Below the pieces are notes generated by a model. The model made no database searches and had not been told where the DNA came from. It worked only from the letters and a program-made list of their open reading frames with translations. DNA of 64,000 nt from Coprococcus comes ATCC 27758 (GTDB lineage: Bacteria; Bacillota; Clostridia; Lachnospirales; Lachnospiraceae). The stretch spans positions 1,860,001 through 1,924,000 of the forward strand of contig NZ_CP102277.1 in NCBI RefSeq assembly GCF_025149785.1. The letters are read 5' to 3'. The stretch's first letter is position 1. Each line of letters opens with the position of its first letter. Positions 8,908 through 18,180 of this stretch are shown one piece after another. The translations under genes and the position numbers were made by a program.

Positions 8908-11900
8908 TTATTCTGTCCTAAGCGCTGTCACCGGATCGCTCTTTGCTGCTTTCCTTGACGGAATGATTCCACCGAGCAGGGTAAGCCCGATACTCAAAAG
9001 AATCAGCACAATTGCCGGAAGCACTGGTAAAAATGCATTGATTTTGTTATTATCTGCCACCGCATGAATGATCATATTTCCAGGGATCAGAAGCAGCAGT
9101 GACAGTCCGATTCCGATCAGTCCGGCACACAGACCAATGATAACGGTTTCTGCATTAAATACCTGCGATACATTTCTCTTAGATGCCCCGATCGCGCGCA
9201 GGATTCCAATCTCCTTCTTCCGTTCCAGTACACTGATGTAGGTGATAACCCCGATCATAATTGAAGATACTACAAGGGAAATCGCCACAAACGCAATCAG
9301 CACATAGCTGATGATATCCACGATATTTGTCACGGAAGACATCAGTGTTCCGACTATATCGGTATAAGTGATGATCTGTTCCTCTTTTCCTTCTTTTTCC
9401 ATCCGGCTATTATAAGAATCCAGGATTTTCACCACTTTTTCCTTGCTCTCAAAATCCATCGGATATATGGAAATCTGACTCGGGTTCGCAAAATCCACGT
9501 ATCCAAGCTTCTGCAGATTATTGTCATAGGAAGCAGTCGCGCTCATTGTCATGGATGTCATCAGCTCTTTCAAATCATCTTCTGTCATATTCATCTGAAA
9601 TGCCTTTGCAAATGCATCGGTATCAATCTTCATCGAACTTCCAAGCATGTTCTGCAGCTGGGCTCCCACATTTCCCATGGCAGCCTGCATGGCGTTCCCG
9701 ATTTCTCCTGTGATCTGAGTGACGATCTGATTCATTGCCGAAGTGATCTGAGTCTCAAGCATATCCGAAATTGCTCCGGTATAAGTTCCCATTGCCTTTG
9801 CCATGTAACTTCCCATTGTCGCACTTAACTGGCTCTCCAGCTGATCCATATCGATCACCTCGGAAAGCCCGTTCATCAGACGCTGTTTTCCATCTGCTGT
9901 AGCAAGGTAGTTCAGAAAATAATCTCCCATTTTGGTCGGATCTGCTTTTCCATTCGCCGCAGCATATGCCGGATAACTACTCGCCAGTTCTTTTGTCAGT
10001 TTTTTCAGCTGGTCAGAAGTAATATTTATCACCGTATCTCCAAAAATCTCCTGCTGCCAGGCATTCATAATCTCTTTTGCTTCCTCGGTCTGTAAATACT
10101 CCGCCAAGTATTCTCCAAATTTATCCGGATCTGTATATCCTTTTCCCGCAGCATACTTTTGATATCCTTCCATCACACGCTGTACAAGCTCCTGCATCTG
10201 ATCAATTGTAATCTTAAACCCACCGGTGCTCTCAATGATCTCCTGCAGATTATCTTTCAGGATCTTCTGCGCTTCATCCGTCATCAGGTAATCCATAAAA
10301 TCTCTCGCCAGATTTGAATAATCTGCTTCCGGATGGAATTTCACATACTCCTGATAACCTTCCATAACACTCTCAGACAACTTCTGCATTCCACCCGGTT
10401 TTACGGTAAGATCCAGGCTTCCGATCATATCGCCAAGATTCATCTGTGGCATACCGGACACGTCAAGACTGATCTGATCCAGATTTATCATCCCGGACAG
10501 ATCCAGAGAATCCCCACCCATCCGGAATGCATTTTCCAGATTCAGGAAATCTGCTGACAACATATCACCGGAAAATCCACTGTCGTCTAAAACAAATGCT
10601 TTCTGAAGTGCATCCTCATCTACCGTAAACAGACTGTTCGCATCCAGTCCGTTCTTCTCTTCTGTGGTTCCGAACTGTTCTCCGGTAAATACATTCTTGG
10701 ATGGATTCTCCAGCTGATCTTTTACAATCTCGCTTTTCGTAGCCTCTTTCGCAACATGCTCGGCAAGACTCTGTGGATAACCGATCCCCGGTGTCAGAGC
10801 AGAGGCATTTGCATCCTCTGATGCCTGCACGATTCCGACGATTTTCAAATCTTCGCCCTGGTCCACCAGTTTCTTTATATATTCCTTATTATCGGATTTA
10901 TCCTTCCAGATCTTATACTGGCTGTCATATTCATAGCATTCAGATACATTGACCAATTTGAACGTCTTGTCTAAAATATCCTCGTATGTGTAATTTCCAA
11001 TATCTGCCGGTGTATTGACATCTTCTTCATTGATAAACTCCTGGATCATCTCATCCAGTTCCAACTGATCCCGAAGCCCCAGGGTATAGAGAAGAAAATC
11101 ACTGATTCCACCATCCGAAGTCAGCACCAGCACACATTCATTATAATTCTGCGGCCAGCGTCCTGCCTTCACATCATACTGGTTTTCATAAAGACTTTCT
11201 GTCTTCGGCATCTCAAAAAACACATTGGTGCTCATCATTGATGACATCAGGCTGCTGGTGCTTGCACCGGAACCGATCCCCAGTGACTCAAAGGATTTAT
11301 CCGGATTCACCTGACGGACAGAACCGTCTTTATTCTGCCGAAAAATCTGCGGTGAAATGCTATAGTAATACTCCACTGCACTGGTATAATCTTCGATTCC
11401 GCTTTTACCGCTGTCCAGATATTTTTTTAAGGATTTCAGATCGTTGGAATCCATCGTGGAAAACATATTGGTCATCATCTGCATAACCTTGACTTCCCCG
11501 TCTTTTTTTGTCTCCTTCTTATCCGAACTGCCCGAACCACTGTCCATATTGCCTACCATCATCGATGTCATATCAAATCCGGTACTCTGGATCTGAAGCG
11601 GATACTCGGAAAGAGTCTCTTCTTCAATTGACTTGATGTAGGCATTGACTCCGTTGGAAAGTGCCAGTATCAGTGCAATCCCGATAATTCCAATAGAACC
11701 GGCAAAAGATGTCAGAAGAGTCCTTGCTTTCTTCGTCTTTAAGTTATTAAAGCTCAGGGAAAGAGCCGTCAGAAATGACATGGAAGCTTTCCCCATATTC
11801 TTATGCTCCGGCTCCTTCATGACCGCTTCATTGACATAAAATTCGTCCGTATCCGAACGGATCTTTCCGTCCTTGAGCGTTACGATACGGGTCGCATATT

Positions 11901-12513
11901 CTTCAGCAAGCTCTGGGTTATGTGTAACCATTACAACAAGCCGGTCTTTTGCCACTTCTTTTAAAAGTTCCATAACCTGCACACTGGTCGCCGTATCCAG
12001 CGCTCCTGTCGGTTCATCAGCAAGCAGGATATCCGGATCATTGACCAGCGCACGGGCGATTGCCACCCTCTGCATCTGTCCGCCTGACATCTGGCTCGGT
12101 TTTTTATGCAACTGCTCCCCAAGACCAACTTTTTTCAGAGCCTCAATCGCTCTCTTTTTCCGTTCTTCCTTCCCGATCCCAGAAATAGTCAGTGCCAGCT
12201 CCACATTGGCAAGCACCGTCTGATGTGGAATCAGATTATAACTCTGAAATACAAAACCAATTGTATGATTCCGATAGGAATCCCAGTCTCTGTCTTTATA
12301 TTTTTTCGTAGAAATCCCGTTGATGATCAGATCACCACTATCGTACCGATCCAGTCCACCGATGATGTTAAGAAACGTCGTCTTTCCCGAACCACTCGGT
12401 CCCAGGATCGCAACAAATTCATTGTCCCTGAAATTCAGGCTTACATCATCCAGTGCCTTCTGTACCAGCGTACCTGTACGGTATTCTTTGCAGATATGTT
12501 GAATTTGAAGCAT
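8908..12513 (-). CDS. ABC transporter, ATPase-permease fusion (MacB/FtsX type) with giant extracellular region
   Basis: A 1201-residue fusion. The N-terminal ATPase (about 1-230) has Walker A GPSGSGKT (38-45), the signature MSGGQ and the Walker B/D-loop ADEPTGALD. A linker leads to transmembrane helix 1 (about 265-290), then about 750 extracellular residues rich in Met, Gln and Asp, and finally three helices of an FtsX domain (about 1050-1195, with the ERKKEIGILRAIGAS loop). This is the MacB/LolCD-like mechanotransmission architecture with ATPase and permease in one chain. The extracellular part has three repeated blocks, each carrying a DPxKxGxYLxxYL-like pattern. The start at 12513 has AAGGAG 7 nt upstream, inside a large hairpin. 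No substrate can be assigned; peptide or drug export and signalling are family possibilities. Confidence 0.9.
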   Translation of the reverse strand: MLQIQHICKEYRTGTLVQKALDDVSLNFRDNEFVAILGPSGSGKTTFLNIIGGLDRYDSGDLIINGISTKKYKDRDWDSYRNHTIGFVFQSYNLIPHQTVLANVELALTISGIGKEERKKRAIEALKKVGLGEQLHKKPSQMSGGQMQRVAIARALVNDPDILLADEPTGALDTATSVQVMELLKEVAKDRLVVMVTHNPELAEEYATRIVTLKDGKIRSDTDEFYVNEAVMKEPEHKNMGKASMSFLTALSLSFNNLKTKKARTLLTSFAGSIGIIGIALILALSNGVNAYIKSIEEETLSEYPLQIQSTGFDMTSMMVGNMDSGSGSSDKKETKKDGEVKVMQMMTNMFSTMDSNDLKSLKKYLDSGKSGIEDYTSAVEYYYSISPQIFRQNKDGSVRQVNPDKSFESLGIGSGASTSSLMSSMMSTNVFFEMPKTESLYENQYDVKAGRWPQNYNECVLVLTSDGGISDFLLYTLGLRDQLELDEMIQEFINEEDVNTPADIGNYTYEDILDKTFKLVNVSECYEYDSQYKIWKDKSDNKEYIKKLVDQGEDLKIVGIVQASEDANASALTPGIGYPQSLAEHVAKEATKSEIVKDQLENPSKNVFTGEQFGTTEEKNGLDANSLFTVDEDALQKAFVLDDSGFSGDMLSADFLNLENAFRMGGDSLDLSGMINLDQISLDVSGMPQMNLGDMIGSLDLTVKPGGMQKLSESVMEGYQEYVKFHPEADYSNLARDFMDYLMTDEAQKILKDNLQEIIESTGGFKITIDQMQELVQRVMEGYQKYAAGKGYTDPDKFGEYLAEYLQTEEAKEIMNAWQQEIFGDTVINITSDQLKKLTKELASSYPAYAAANGKADPTKMGDYFLNYLATADGKQRLMNGLSEVIDMDQLESQLSATMGSYMAKAMGTYTGAISDMLETQITSAMNQIVTQITGEIGNAMQAAMGNVGAQLQNMLGSSMKIDTDAFAKAFQMNMTEDDLKELMTSMTMSATASYDNNLQKLGYVDFANPSQISIYPMDFESKEKVVKILDSYNSRMEKEGKEEQIITYTDIVGTLMSSVTNIVDIISYVLIAFVAISLVVSSIMIGVITYISVLERKKEIGILRAIGASKRNVSQVFNAETVIIGLCAGLIGIGLSLLLLIPGNMIIHAVADNNKINAFLPVLPAIVLILLSIGLTLLGGIIPSRKAAKSDPVTALRTE

Positions 12514-12518
12514 AAAAA

Positions 12519-12581
12519 TTCTCCTTTTAAGTTGTAACTCATGAAACGCGTATGTTTCATTGTACACCCTTAAAAGGAGAA
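12519..12581 (-). promoter_or_regulatory. 63-nt hairpin enclosing the ABC-gene ribosome binding site and a -10 box
   Basis: Arms 12519-12531 and 12569-12581 are a perfect 13-bp inverted repeat (TTCTCCTTTTAAG/CTTAAAAGGAGAA). Inside, 12541-12547 and 12554-12560 form a second perfect 7-bp repeat (ATGAAAC/GTTTCAT); the connecting 8-9 nt are partly paired. On the minus strand the 3-prime arm is the AAGGAG of the ABC gene, followed by TTTTT and ATG. It therefore looks like an aspA terminator and an RBS-sequestering hairpin at once. TACAAT (12567-12562, minus) within the loop side is a possible -10. Confidence 0.65.
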
Positions 12582-12610
12582 AATCATGTCTTTTAGAAAA
12601 ATTTTATTCT

Positions 12611-14047
12611 TTATTTTCTGAGAAGTTCTTTTCCCGAAATACCTGGCTCTGTCATATTGACCGGATTCAGAACGGTTTCCATCTCTTTTTCACTTAAAAG
12701 ACCTTCTCTGAGAATCAGATTACGGATGGATTCCCCGGTCTTCATTGCTTTTTTCGCAATCTCCGCTGCTTTCTCATAGCCTACATGCGGACAGATTGCA
12801 GTAATTACGCCGATGCTGTTCTCTACCAGCTGACGACATCTCTCTTCATTGGCTGTGATTCCTGTCACACAGTTGTCAATAAAAGTCTGCACTGCATATG
12901 CAAGTGTATCAATCGACTGGAACAGACAGTAGAATACGATCGGTTCAAACGCATTCAGTTCCAGCTGTCCACCCTCTGCTGCCATCGTGATCGTCACATC
13001 ATTTCCAATGATGTTAAATGCGACCTGGTTCACTACTTCCGGGATGACCGGATTCACTTTTCCCGGCATGATCGAAGAACCATTCTGCTTTGCCGGAAGG
13101 TTAATCTCACCAAATCCGGCTCTTGGTCCGGATGACATCAGACGCAGGTCATTTGCAATCTTGGAAAGTGTGACTGCACACGCTTTCACTGCACCAGATA
13201 CTGCCACAAACGGATCCAGGTTCTGGGTTGCATCGATCAGATCAAAAGCCTGGACAAACTGAATATCAGATATTTTTGAAAGATTCGGAACAATGCGGCT
13301 TACATAGGCTTCATCTGCATTGATTCCGGTTCCGACTGCCGTTCCACCCATGTTGACGGTACGCATCTCGTCCATCGCATTATCCATACGGTGGATATCA
13401 CGCATGATGGCATCGGAATATGCCTGAAATTCCTGACCCAAACGGATTGGAACTGCATCCTGCATTTGGGTGCGTCCCATTTTGATCACATGGTCAAATT
13501 CCTCTGCCTTTTTGCAGAGCGCTCCATGAAGTCTGAGCAGTTCTTTTTTCAGATTCTGAAGAAGTCTGAGTGAAGTCATCTTGCCAGCTGTCGGAATAAC
13601 ATCATTTGTGGACTGTCCGCAGTTTACATCATCATTCGGATTTACTGCTGAATAATCTCCCTTTTTCCCGCCAAGAATCTCAATCGCACGGTTGGCAATG
13701 ACTTCGTTTGCATTCATATTTAGAGAAGTACCCGCACCTCCCTGGATCGGATCTACGATAAAGTACTCATGCAATTTTCCTGTAAGGATTTCATCACATG
13801 CCTGTACGATTGCTTTTGCCTTTTTCTTTTCCAGAATCCCACTCTCGCAGTTGGTGATCGCAGATGCTTTCTTTATGTACGCAAGACTGTTGATGATCTC
13901 CGGATGCATATTCAGCCCGGTAATACGGAAATTCTCCGCAGCACGCAATGACTGTACCCCGTAATATACATCTCCCGGAATATCTTTTGCCCCTATTGAA
14001 TCCTGTTCTACACGATAACCTGTCTTGTTTTCTTTTCCATTTTCCAT
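12611..14047 (-). CDS. aspA: Aspartate ammonia-lyase
   Basis: A 478-residue cytosolic enzyme of the fumarase/aspartase superfamily that reversibly deaminates L-aspartate to fumarate and ammonia. The superfamily signature GSSIMPGKVNP is present in the C-terminal half, as are the substrate-binding GAGTSLNMN and CGQSTND segments. GAGGG lies 8 nt before the ATG. A LysR gene is divergent 139 bp away, with a 15-bp palindrome between, the classic arrangement for a locally acting regulator. Fumarase C is the main alternative; the motif variants and the aspartase-like length favour aspA. Confidence 0.92.
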   Translation of the reverse strand: MENGKENKTGYRVEQDSIGAKDIPGDVYYGVQSLRAAENFRITGLNMHPEIINSLAYIKKASAITNCESGILEKKKAKAIVQACDEILTGKLHEYFIVDPIQGGAGTSLNMNANEVIANRAIEILGGKKGDYSAVNPNDDVNCGQSTNDVIPTAGKMTSLRLLQNLKKELLRLHGALCKKAEEFDHVIKMGRTQMQDAVPIRLGQEFQAYSDAIMRDIHRMDNAMDEMRTVNMGGTAVGTGINADEAYVSRIVPNLSKISDIQFVQAFDLIDATQNLDPFVAVSGAVKACAVTLSKIANDLRLMSSGPRAGFGEINLPAKQNGSSIMPGKVNPVIPEVVNQVAFNIIGNDVTITMAAEGGQLELNAFEPIVFYCLFQSIDTLAYAVQTFIDNCVTGITANEERCRQLVENSIGVITAICPHVGYEKAAEIAKKAMKTGESIRNLILREGLLSEKEMETVLNPVNMTEPGISGKELLRK

Positions 14048-14142
14048 CTCAAAATCCCTCGATTTTCCATTTTTCTCTGGCGTATTGCCTTTGTTGTTTT
14101 CATTATAGCTCTGTGTTACAATATAATCTAATACATATATTT

Positions 14143-14157
14143 TTATAGTAACTATAA
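14143..14157. promoter_or_regulatory. 15-bp palindrome between aspA and the LysR gene
   Basis: TTATAGTAACTATAA is a perfect odd-centred palindrome containing T-N11-A, the LysR box pattern. It is 30 bp before the LysR ATG and about 95 bp before aspA, so the LysR protein may bind here to control itself and aspA. Confidence 0.6.
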
Positions 14158-14186
14158 TTTTAAAACTATGTCAAAGGAGAATACCT

Positions 14187-15122
14187 ATGTTTCAGGGAAT
14201 GGAATATGTCTATGAAGTTTATCTGGAAAAAAGCTTTTCCAAGGCGGCTGAGAAGTTATTTATCTCACAGCCTTCACTCAGTGCCAACGTAAAGCGTGTC
14301 GAGCATCACATCGGATATCCGATCTTTGACCGGAGTACCAAACCACTTTCCCTTACCGAATGTGGGGTACAGTATATCAAAGCGGTAGAAAAAATAAAAA
14401 GTATCCAGAATGAATTTGAAGGATTTGCAAACGACTGGGGCGACCTAAAAAAAGGAACACTCACCCTCGGAGGAAGCAACTTGTTTTCCTCCTGGATCCT
14501 GCCTCCGCTGATCGCGGATTTTGCCCGCAGATATCCTCTAATCCAGATCAGCCTGATTGAAGAAACCACTGCCAATCTTGCCCGTATGCTGCGACACGGG
14601 CAGCTGGATCTGATGCTGGACAGCAGTGTTCTGGATGCCACCATCTACGGCTGCCGTAAATTTCAGGAAGAGCACCTGATCCTTGCTGTTCCGGGAGCAT
14701 TCCCGATCAATAATACGCTGCGCTCCTATCAGCTTCCTGTAGAAGATATCCTGAGCAAAAAATTTCTGGAAGAATCCTGTCCTCCCGTTCCTCTGACACG
14801 CTTTAAAAGTGAGCCTTTTATTATGCTGAAACCGGAAAACGACACTGGAAAACGTGCCCGTATGATCTGCCGGAACAATCTCTTTGAACCAAATATCATC
14901 CTGGAAATGGATCAGCAGATGACTTCTTACAACATCACCTGCTCCGGCATGGGGATCTCTTTTATCGGAGATATCATGCTCTCAAAAGTACCTCTTACCT
15001 CTGATGTGGTGTACTATAAGCTTCCTGCAGGCGAAAGCAGCCGTGACATCCGGTTCTACTGGAAAAATGGTCGCTACCAGACAAGGGCAATGGAAGAATT
15101 TTTAAAAATGGCGTGCCAGTAA
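14187..15122 (+). CDS. LysR-family transcriptional regulator, divergent from aspA
   Basis: A 311-residue LysR regulator with an N-terminal helix-turn-helix (about 4-60; SKAAEKLFISQPSLSANVKRVE) and an effector-binding domain from about 90. AAAGGAG precedes the ATG by 8 nt. It is divergent from aspA and separated by a palindrome fitting a LysR box, so control of aspartate-to-fumarate flux is the simplest inference. A compact hairpin overlaps its stop codon. Confidence 0.92.
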   Translation: MFQGMEYVYEVYLEKSFSKAAEKLFISQPSLSANVKRVEHHIGYPIFDRSTKPLSLTECGVQYIKAVEKIKSIQNEFEGFANDWGDLKKGTLTLGGSNLFSSWILPPLIADFARRYPLIQISLIEETTANLARMLRHGQLDLMLDSSVLDATIYGCRKFQEEHLILAVPGAFPINNTLRSYQLPVEDILSKKFLEESCPPVPLTRFKSEPFIMLKPENDTGKRARMICRNNLFEPNIILEMDQQMTSYNITCSGMGISFIGDIMLSKVPLTSDVVYYKLPAGESSRDIRFYWKNGRYQTRAMEEFLKMACQ

Positions 15123-15131
15123 GGCACGCCA
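15109..15131 (+). terminator. Hairpin overlapping the LysR stop codon
   Basis: TGGCGTGCC (15109-15117) pairs perfectly with GGCACGCCA (15123-15131) around the loop AGTAA, which contains the TAA stop. Only a weak pyrimidine tract follows (CTTTCCTG), so it may act as an mRNA 3-prime end stabiliser rather than an efficient terminator. Nothing else was seen up to 15204. Confidence 0.55.
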
Positions 15132-15204
15132 CTTTCCTGCAGAACAGATACTATCTATTTGTCTGCAATCTTGGATCCGACAAATAATTCTTCTCTACAT
15201 AAAC

Positions 15205-16461
15205 CTACTCACTTCTCAGTGCATCGATTGGATTCATGTTCGCCGCCTTCACCGACGGAAGGAGTCCGAAAATAATTCCGATCAGTGTGGAAAATACTAC
15301 TCCGACCAGAATGGACACTCCGCTGATTGCCACCGGAACTGCCGAGACTGCGGAAATAATATAGGCAAGCGCAATCCCTCCTGCCACACCGATCAGACCT
15401 CCGAGAAGGGTAAGTACTGCCGCTTCCGTCAGAAACTGCGTCAGGATTCTTCTTTTTCTTGCCCCCAGTGCCTTTTTCAGACCGATTTCTCTCGTTCTTT
15501 CTGTCACAGACACCAGCATAATATTCATAACACCGATCCCGCCAACCAGAAGTGAAATGCTTGCAATCCAGAGCAGCTGCTGGTTCGTCGAGCTGCTGAT
15601 CTCCTGGATCTGGTTCGCCTGTTCCAGAAGATCTTCCCCTTTATACTTTATCGTCTCATCAGACACGGTCAGGTAACTGTTCAGGATATCTGCCGCCTTT
15701 TCTCCTGCCGCAGTCATCTCATCTGTGCTTGTCGCGCGGACAACCAGATTCTGCGGTTCATCGTACTGATAAATAATCGGCCACAGTGTATCCGGAATAC
15801 AGATCGTTCCGCTTCCATCCGTGGATACATAACGGTAATAGTCTTCCATCGAATTGATCACCGGCTGTGAATTTTCTTTTCTCGCCATCATACCGATCAC
15901 CGTAAATGGCTCCCCTTTAACCTCAATAATCTTTCCAATCACATTTCCATCCGGAAATAGAGCTGTGGCTGTCGTTTTATCAAGCAGCACAACTTTTCGG
16001 TTTGCAGTAAAATCTTTTTCGGAAAAGCCACGCCCTTTTGTGATCTGAAATCCATAGGCATCCAGATAATTGGAATCTATTCCAAAAATATTACAGCTTG
16101 CCAGCTTCTGACTGCCTGCATATACAGCATCATATTCATTCCGTCTGTGATAAAGGGCTGCACTTTCCACCTCATCCAGTGCCTGGATCTCACCAAGTAC
16201 CTGATCTGAAATCTCCGGTATTCCATCCGGAACCTCCTGATAAGACAGATCCAGTGTCCAGTCTCCCTGATAAAGCTGGATATTGACCGCATTATTTCCC
16301 GCGCCAACCAGATTTTTCTTGATCTGCTCATTGGTTCCTTTGATCGTTGAAACAATTGCAATGATCGATCCGATTCCGATAATAATACCAAGCATCGTCA
16401 GCGCAGACCGCAGCTTATGACTCCAGATTCCCTGAAATGCCAGCCTGATATCTTCAAGCAT
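15205..16461 (-). CDS. MacB-type ABC transporter permease
   Basis: A 418-residue permease: transmembrane helix 1 at about 18-42, an extracellular MacB-type domain of about 240 residues, then three helices in the C-terminal FtsX domain with the cytoplasmic ERTREIGLKKALGARKRRI loop. It lacks an ATPase domain, so it needs a separate MacB-type ATP-binding subunit. It is the last gene of a minus-strand operon after two HlyD-type adaptors (15 nt and 3 nt gaps). No ATPase gene of the right type is adjacent, which is unusual. Macrolide, peptide or lipid export are family possibilities only. Confidence 0.92.
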   Translation of the reverse strand: MLEDIRLAFQGIWSHKLRSALTMLGIIIGIGSIIAIVSTIKGTNEQIKKNLVGAGNNAVNIQLYQGDWTLDLSYQEVPDGIPEISDQVLGEIQALDEVESAALYHRRNEYDAVYAGSQKLASCNIFGIDSNYLDAYGFQITKGRGFSEKDFTANRKVVLLDKTTATALFPDGNVIGKIIEVKGEPFTVIGMMARKENSQPVINSMEDYYRYVSTDGSGTICIPDTLWPIIYQYDEPQNLVVRATSTDEMTAAGEKAADILNSYLTVSDETIKYKGEDLLEQANQIQEISSSTNQQLLWIASISLLVGGIGVMNIMLVSVTERTREIGLKKALGARKRRILTQFLTEAAVLTLLGGLIGVAGGIALAYIISAVSAVPVAISGVSILVGVVFSTLIGIIFGLLPSVKAANMNPIDALRSE

Positions 16462-16476
16462 CTCCTCACCCCCTCA

Positions 16477-18177
16477 TTAATTATAATCATACAATGACTC
16501 CACTGTCTTTGTCTTCGCACCCTCTTTTACATTTCTTCCATACGGAAATGCAATCTCATCCTCCATGGTAAGTCCGGAAACGATTTCAATGGAACCGTAC
16601 ATATTTTTTCCAACCTCTACATACTGCTTCTCCAGCCTTCCATGTTTTCCTTTCTTGTATACATAGGAGCGGTTTCCGCCTTCTCTTATGAACATCTGTT
16701 CCAGGTAAATCGAATTCCCACTGTCACCCGAAAGTCCGTCTACGGAAATACTGACACCCTCACCAGATGAAAGGTCTGCATCTTTCTCAACCACTGCAGT
16801 AAACGGATAGTAGGACATATTAGGATTCTCGCTGCTCTTCATACTTTCAACCGGTGAATTACCGATGCTGGTGATCGTTGCCTCATAAGAGTTCCCCGTA
16901 TTCCAGGAAGTCACCATCACAGTCATACCCTCTTTTAATTTATCATAGCTGCTTTCGGCAATCCCTCCGATTACATAACAACCATTTTTTCCGGTCACAG
17001 ATATAACCGGTTTATTCTCCAGCTTTGCCTCTTCTTCGTCAAGTACAGCTTTTACCGTTCCCTCTACTGTACTCTTTACAACACCATTATTTACTTTTTT
17101 ATCCAGCTTTTTCAATTCCAATTGTGCTGTTCGCTTTTCCAGATCCAGGTCCTTGATCTTCTGTTCTTTTTCCTGGATTTGCTTTGCCTGCTCTTCCCTG
17201 GTCATTCCATCTGCCTCTCCCGGATCCGGCTCCTCATATCCACCAGGATTATCCGGTTCATCCGGAATTTTCGGCTCTTCCGGTGTCTCCGGCTGTTCCG
17301 GATTTTCAGGCTTTATCACCTGTCCGGTCTTTCCGTCCAGCGTCCAGGAGTATAAAAGAAGCGTCGGTTCCTTCTCCTGATCCACTACATCAAAGATACA
17401 GACTGCCCTCTCTTCCAGCATTTTCAGCATGAACTCCGCATTTACCGTTGCTCCCGGCGCACAAAGATAGCGATACGGCTTTTCTTTTGTTCCATCTCCA
17501 TCTTCATTATAAGGAGCAGCGTCCTTTGTAATCTCTTTATAAATGATCTTATCCTTCAGTTCTTCCGGAAACGGTTTCCCGATTGATGGTTTTTCCGGTC
17601 CTTCCGGATTTTCTGGTGTCTCCGGCTGCTCAGGATTTTCGGAAGTATCCGGATTTTCCCCTTCATTTTTCTTTGCATCCGCAGTCCGTATTATTCCAGG
17701 TCTGGTTCCTTTTGCAGTCATTTTCCGCAGCTCATCCTGGCTTCTTTCAACAGACGAAACAATCTTTGCATTTTTCAGCTGCTCTAATTCTGCCTTTTGA
17801 TTCTGAATATTCAGTTCAATCCCCTGAATCTCCATCTGCTTCATTTCCTGCTCAAGTCCTGCAAGCGTAGTATCATAGGCAACCAGACGATCGCCGATCT
17901 TCACCGTATCCCCTGATTTGACATAAATCTCCTTGATCGTAAGGGTATCATCATGGTAAATGTCCTGGCTCGCACCTGCCTGCACCTTCGCATAATCATA
18001 AATATCCGATTCTGAATACCATCCACCATTACTCATACTGGCTACCGGTGCTACCTTGACCGCTTTTTCACTTTTTTTCATTGCAAATAAAGTGCCGCCT
18101 CCAATGAAACATACACAGACAACCAAAGCAATCCCGATCTGAAGAATTTTTTTCTTATTTCTTTTTTGAAAAGTCAT
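16477..18177 (-). CDS. HlyD/MacA-type efflux adaptor with inserted Pro-rich-flanked domain
   Basis: A 566-residue periplasmic-adaptor homologue, far longer than the usual 380-430. The N-terminal helix (about 11-33) anchors it; a split lipoyl half (about 75-105) and a coiled-coil helix (106-160) follow. The hairpin is interrupted by a Pro/Glu repeat (174-204), a compact unit of about 85 residues (205-288, with KPYRYLCAPGATVNAEFM) and a second Pro/Glu repeat (289-324). The return helix (325-362) and the barrel domains then resume. The insertion sits where the coiled-coil tip would be. It probably acts with the permease at 15205; the role of the insert is unknown. Confidence 0.88.
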   Translation of the reverse strand: MTFQKRNKKKILQIGIALVVCVCFIGGGTLFAMKKSEKAVKVAPVASMSNGGWYSESDIYDYAKVQAGASQDIYHDDTLTIKEIYVKSGDTVKIGDRLVAYDTTLAGLEQEMKQMEIQGIELNIQNQKAELEQLKNAKIVSSVERSQDELRKMTAKGTRPGIIRTADAKKNEGENPDTSENPEQPETPENPEGPEKPSIGKPFPEELKDKIIYKEITKDAAPYNEDGDGTKEKPYRYLCAPGATVNAEFMLKMLEERAVCIFDVVDQEKEPTLLLYSWTLDGKTGQVIKPENPEQPETPEEPKIPDEPDNPGGYEEPDPGEADGMTREEQAKQIQEKEQKIKDLDLEKRTAQLELKKLDKKVNNGVVKSTVEGTVKAVLDEEEAKLENKPVISVTGKNGCYVIGGIAESSYDKLKEGMTVMVTSWNTGNSYEATITSIGNSPVESMKSSENPNMSYYPFTAVVEKDADLSSGEGVSISVDGLSGDSGNSIYLEQMFIREGGNRSYVYKKGKHGRLEKQYVEVGKNMYGSIEIVSGLTMEDEIAFPYGRNVKEGAKTKTVESLYDYN

Positions 18178-18180
18178 CCT

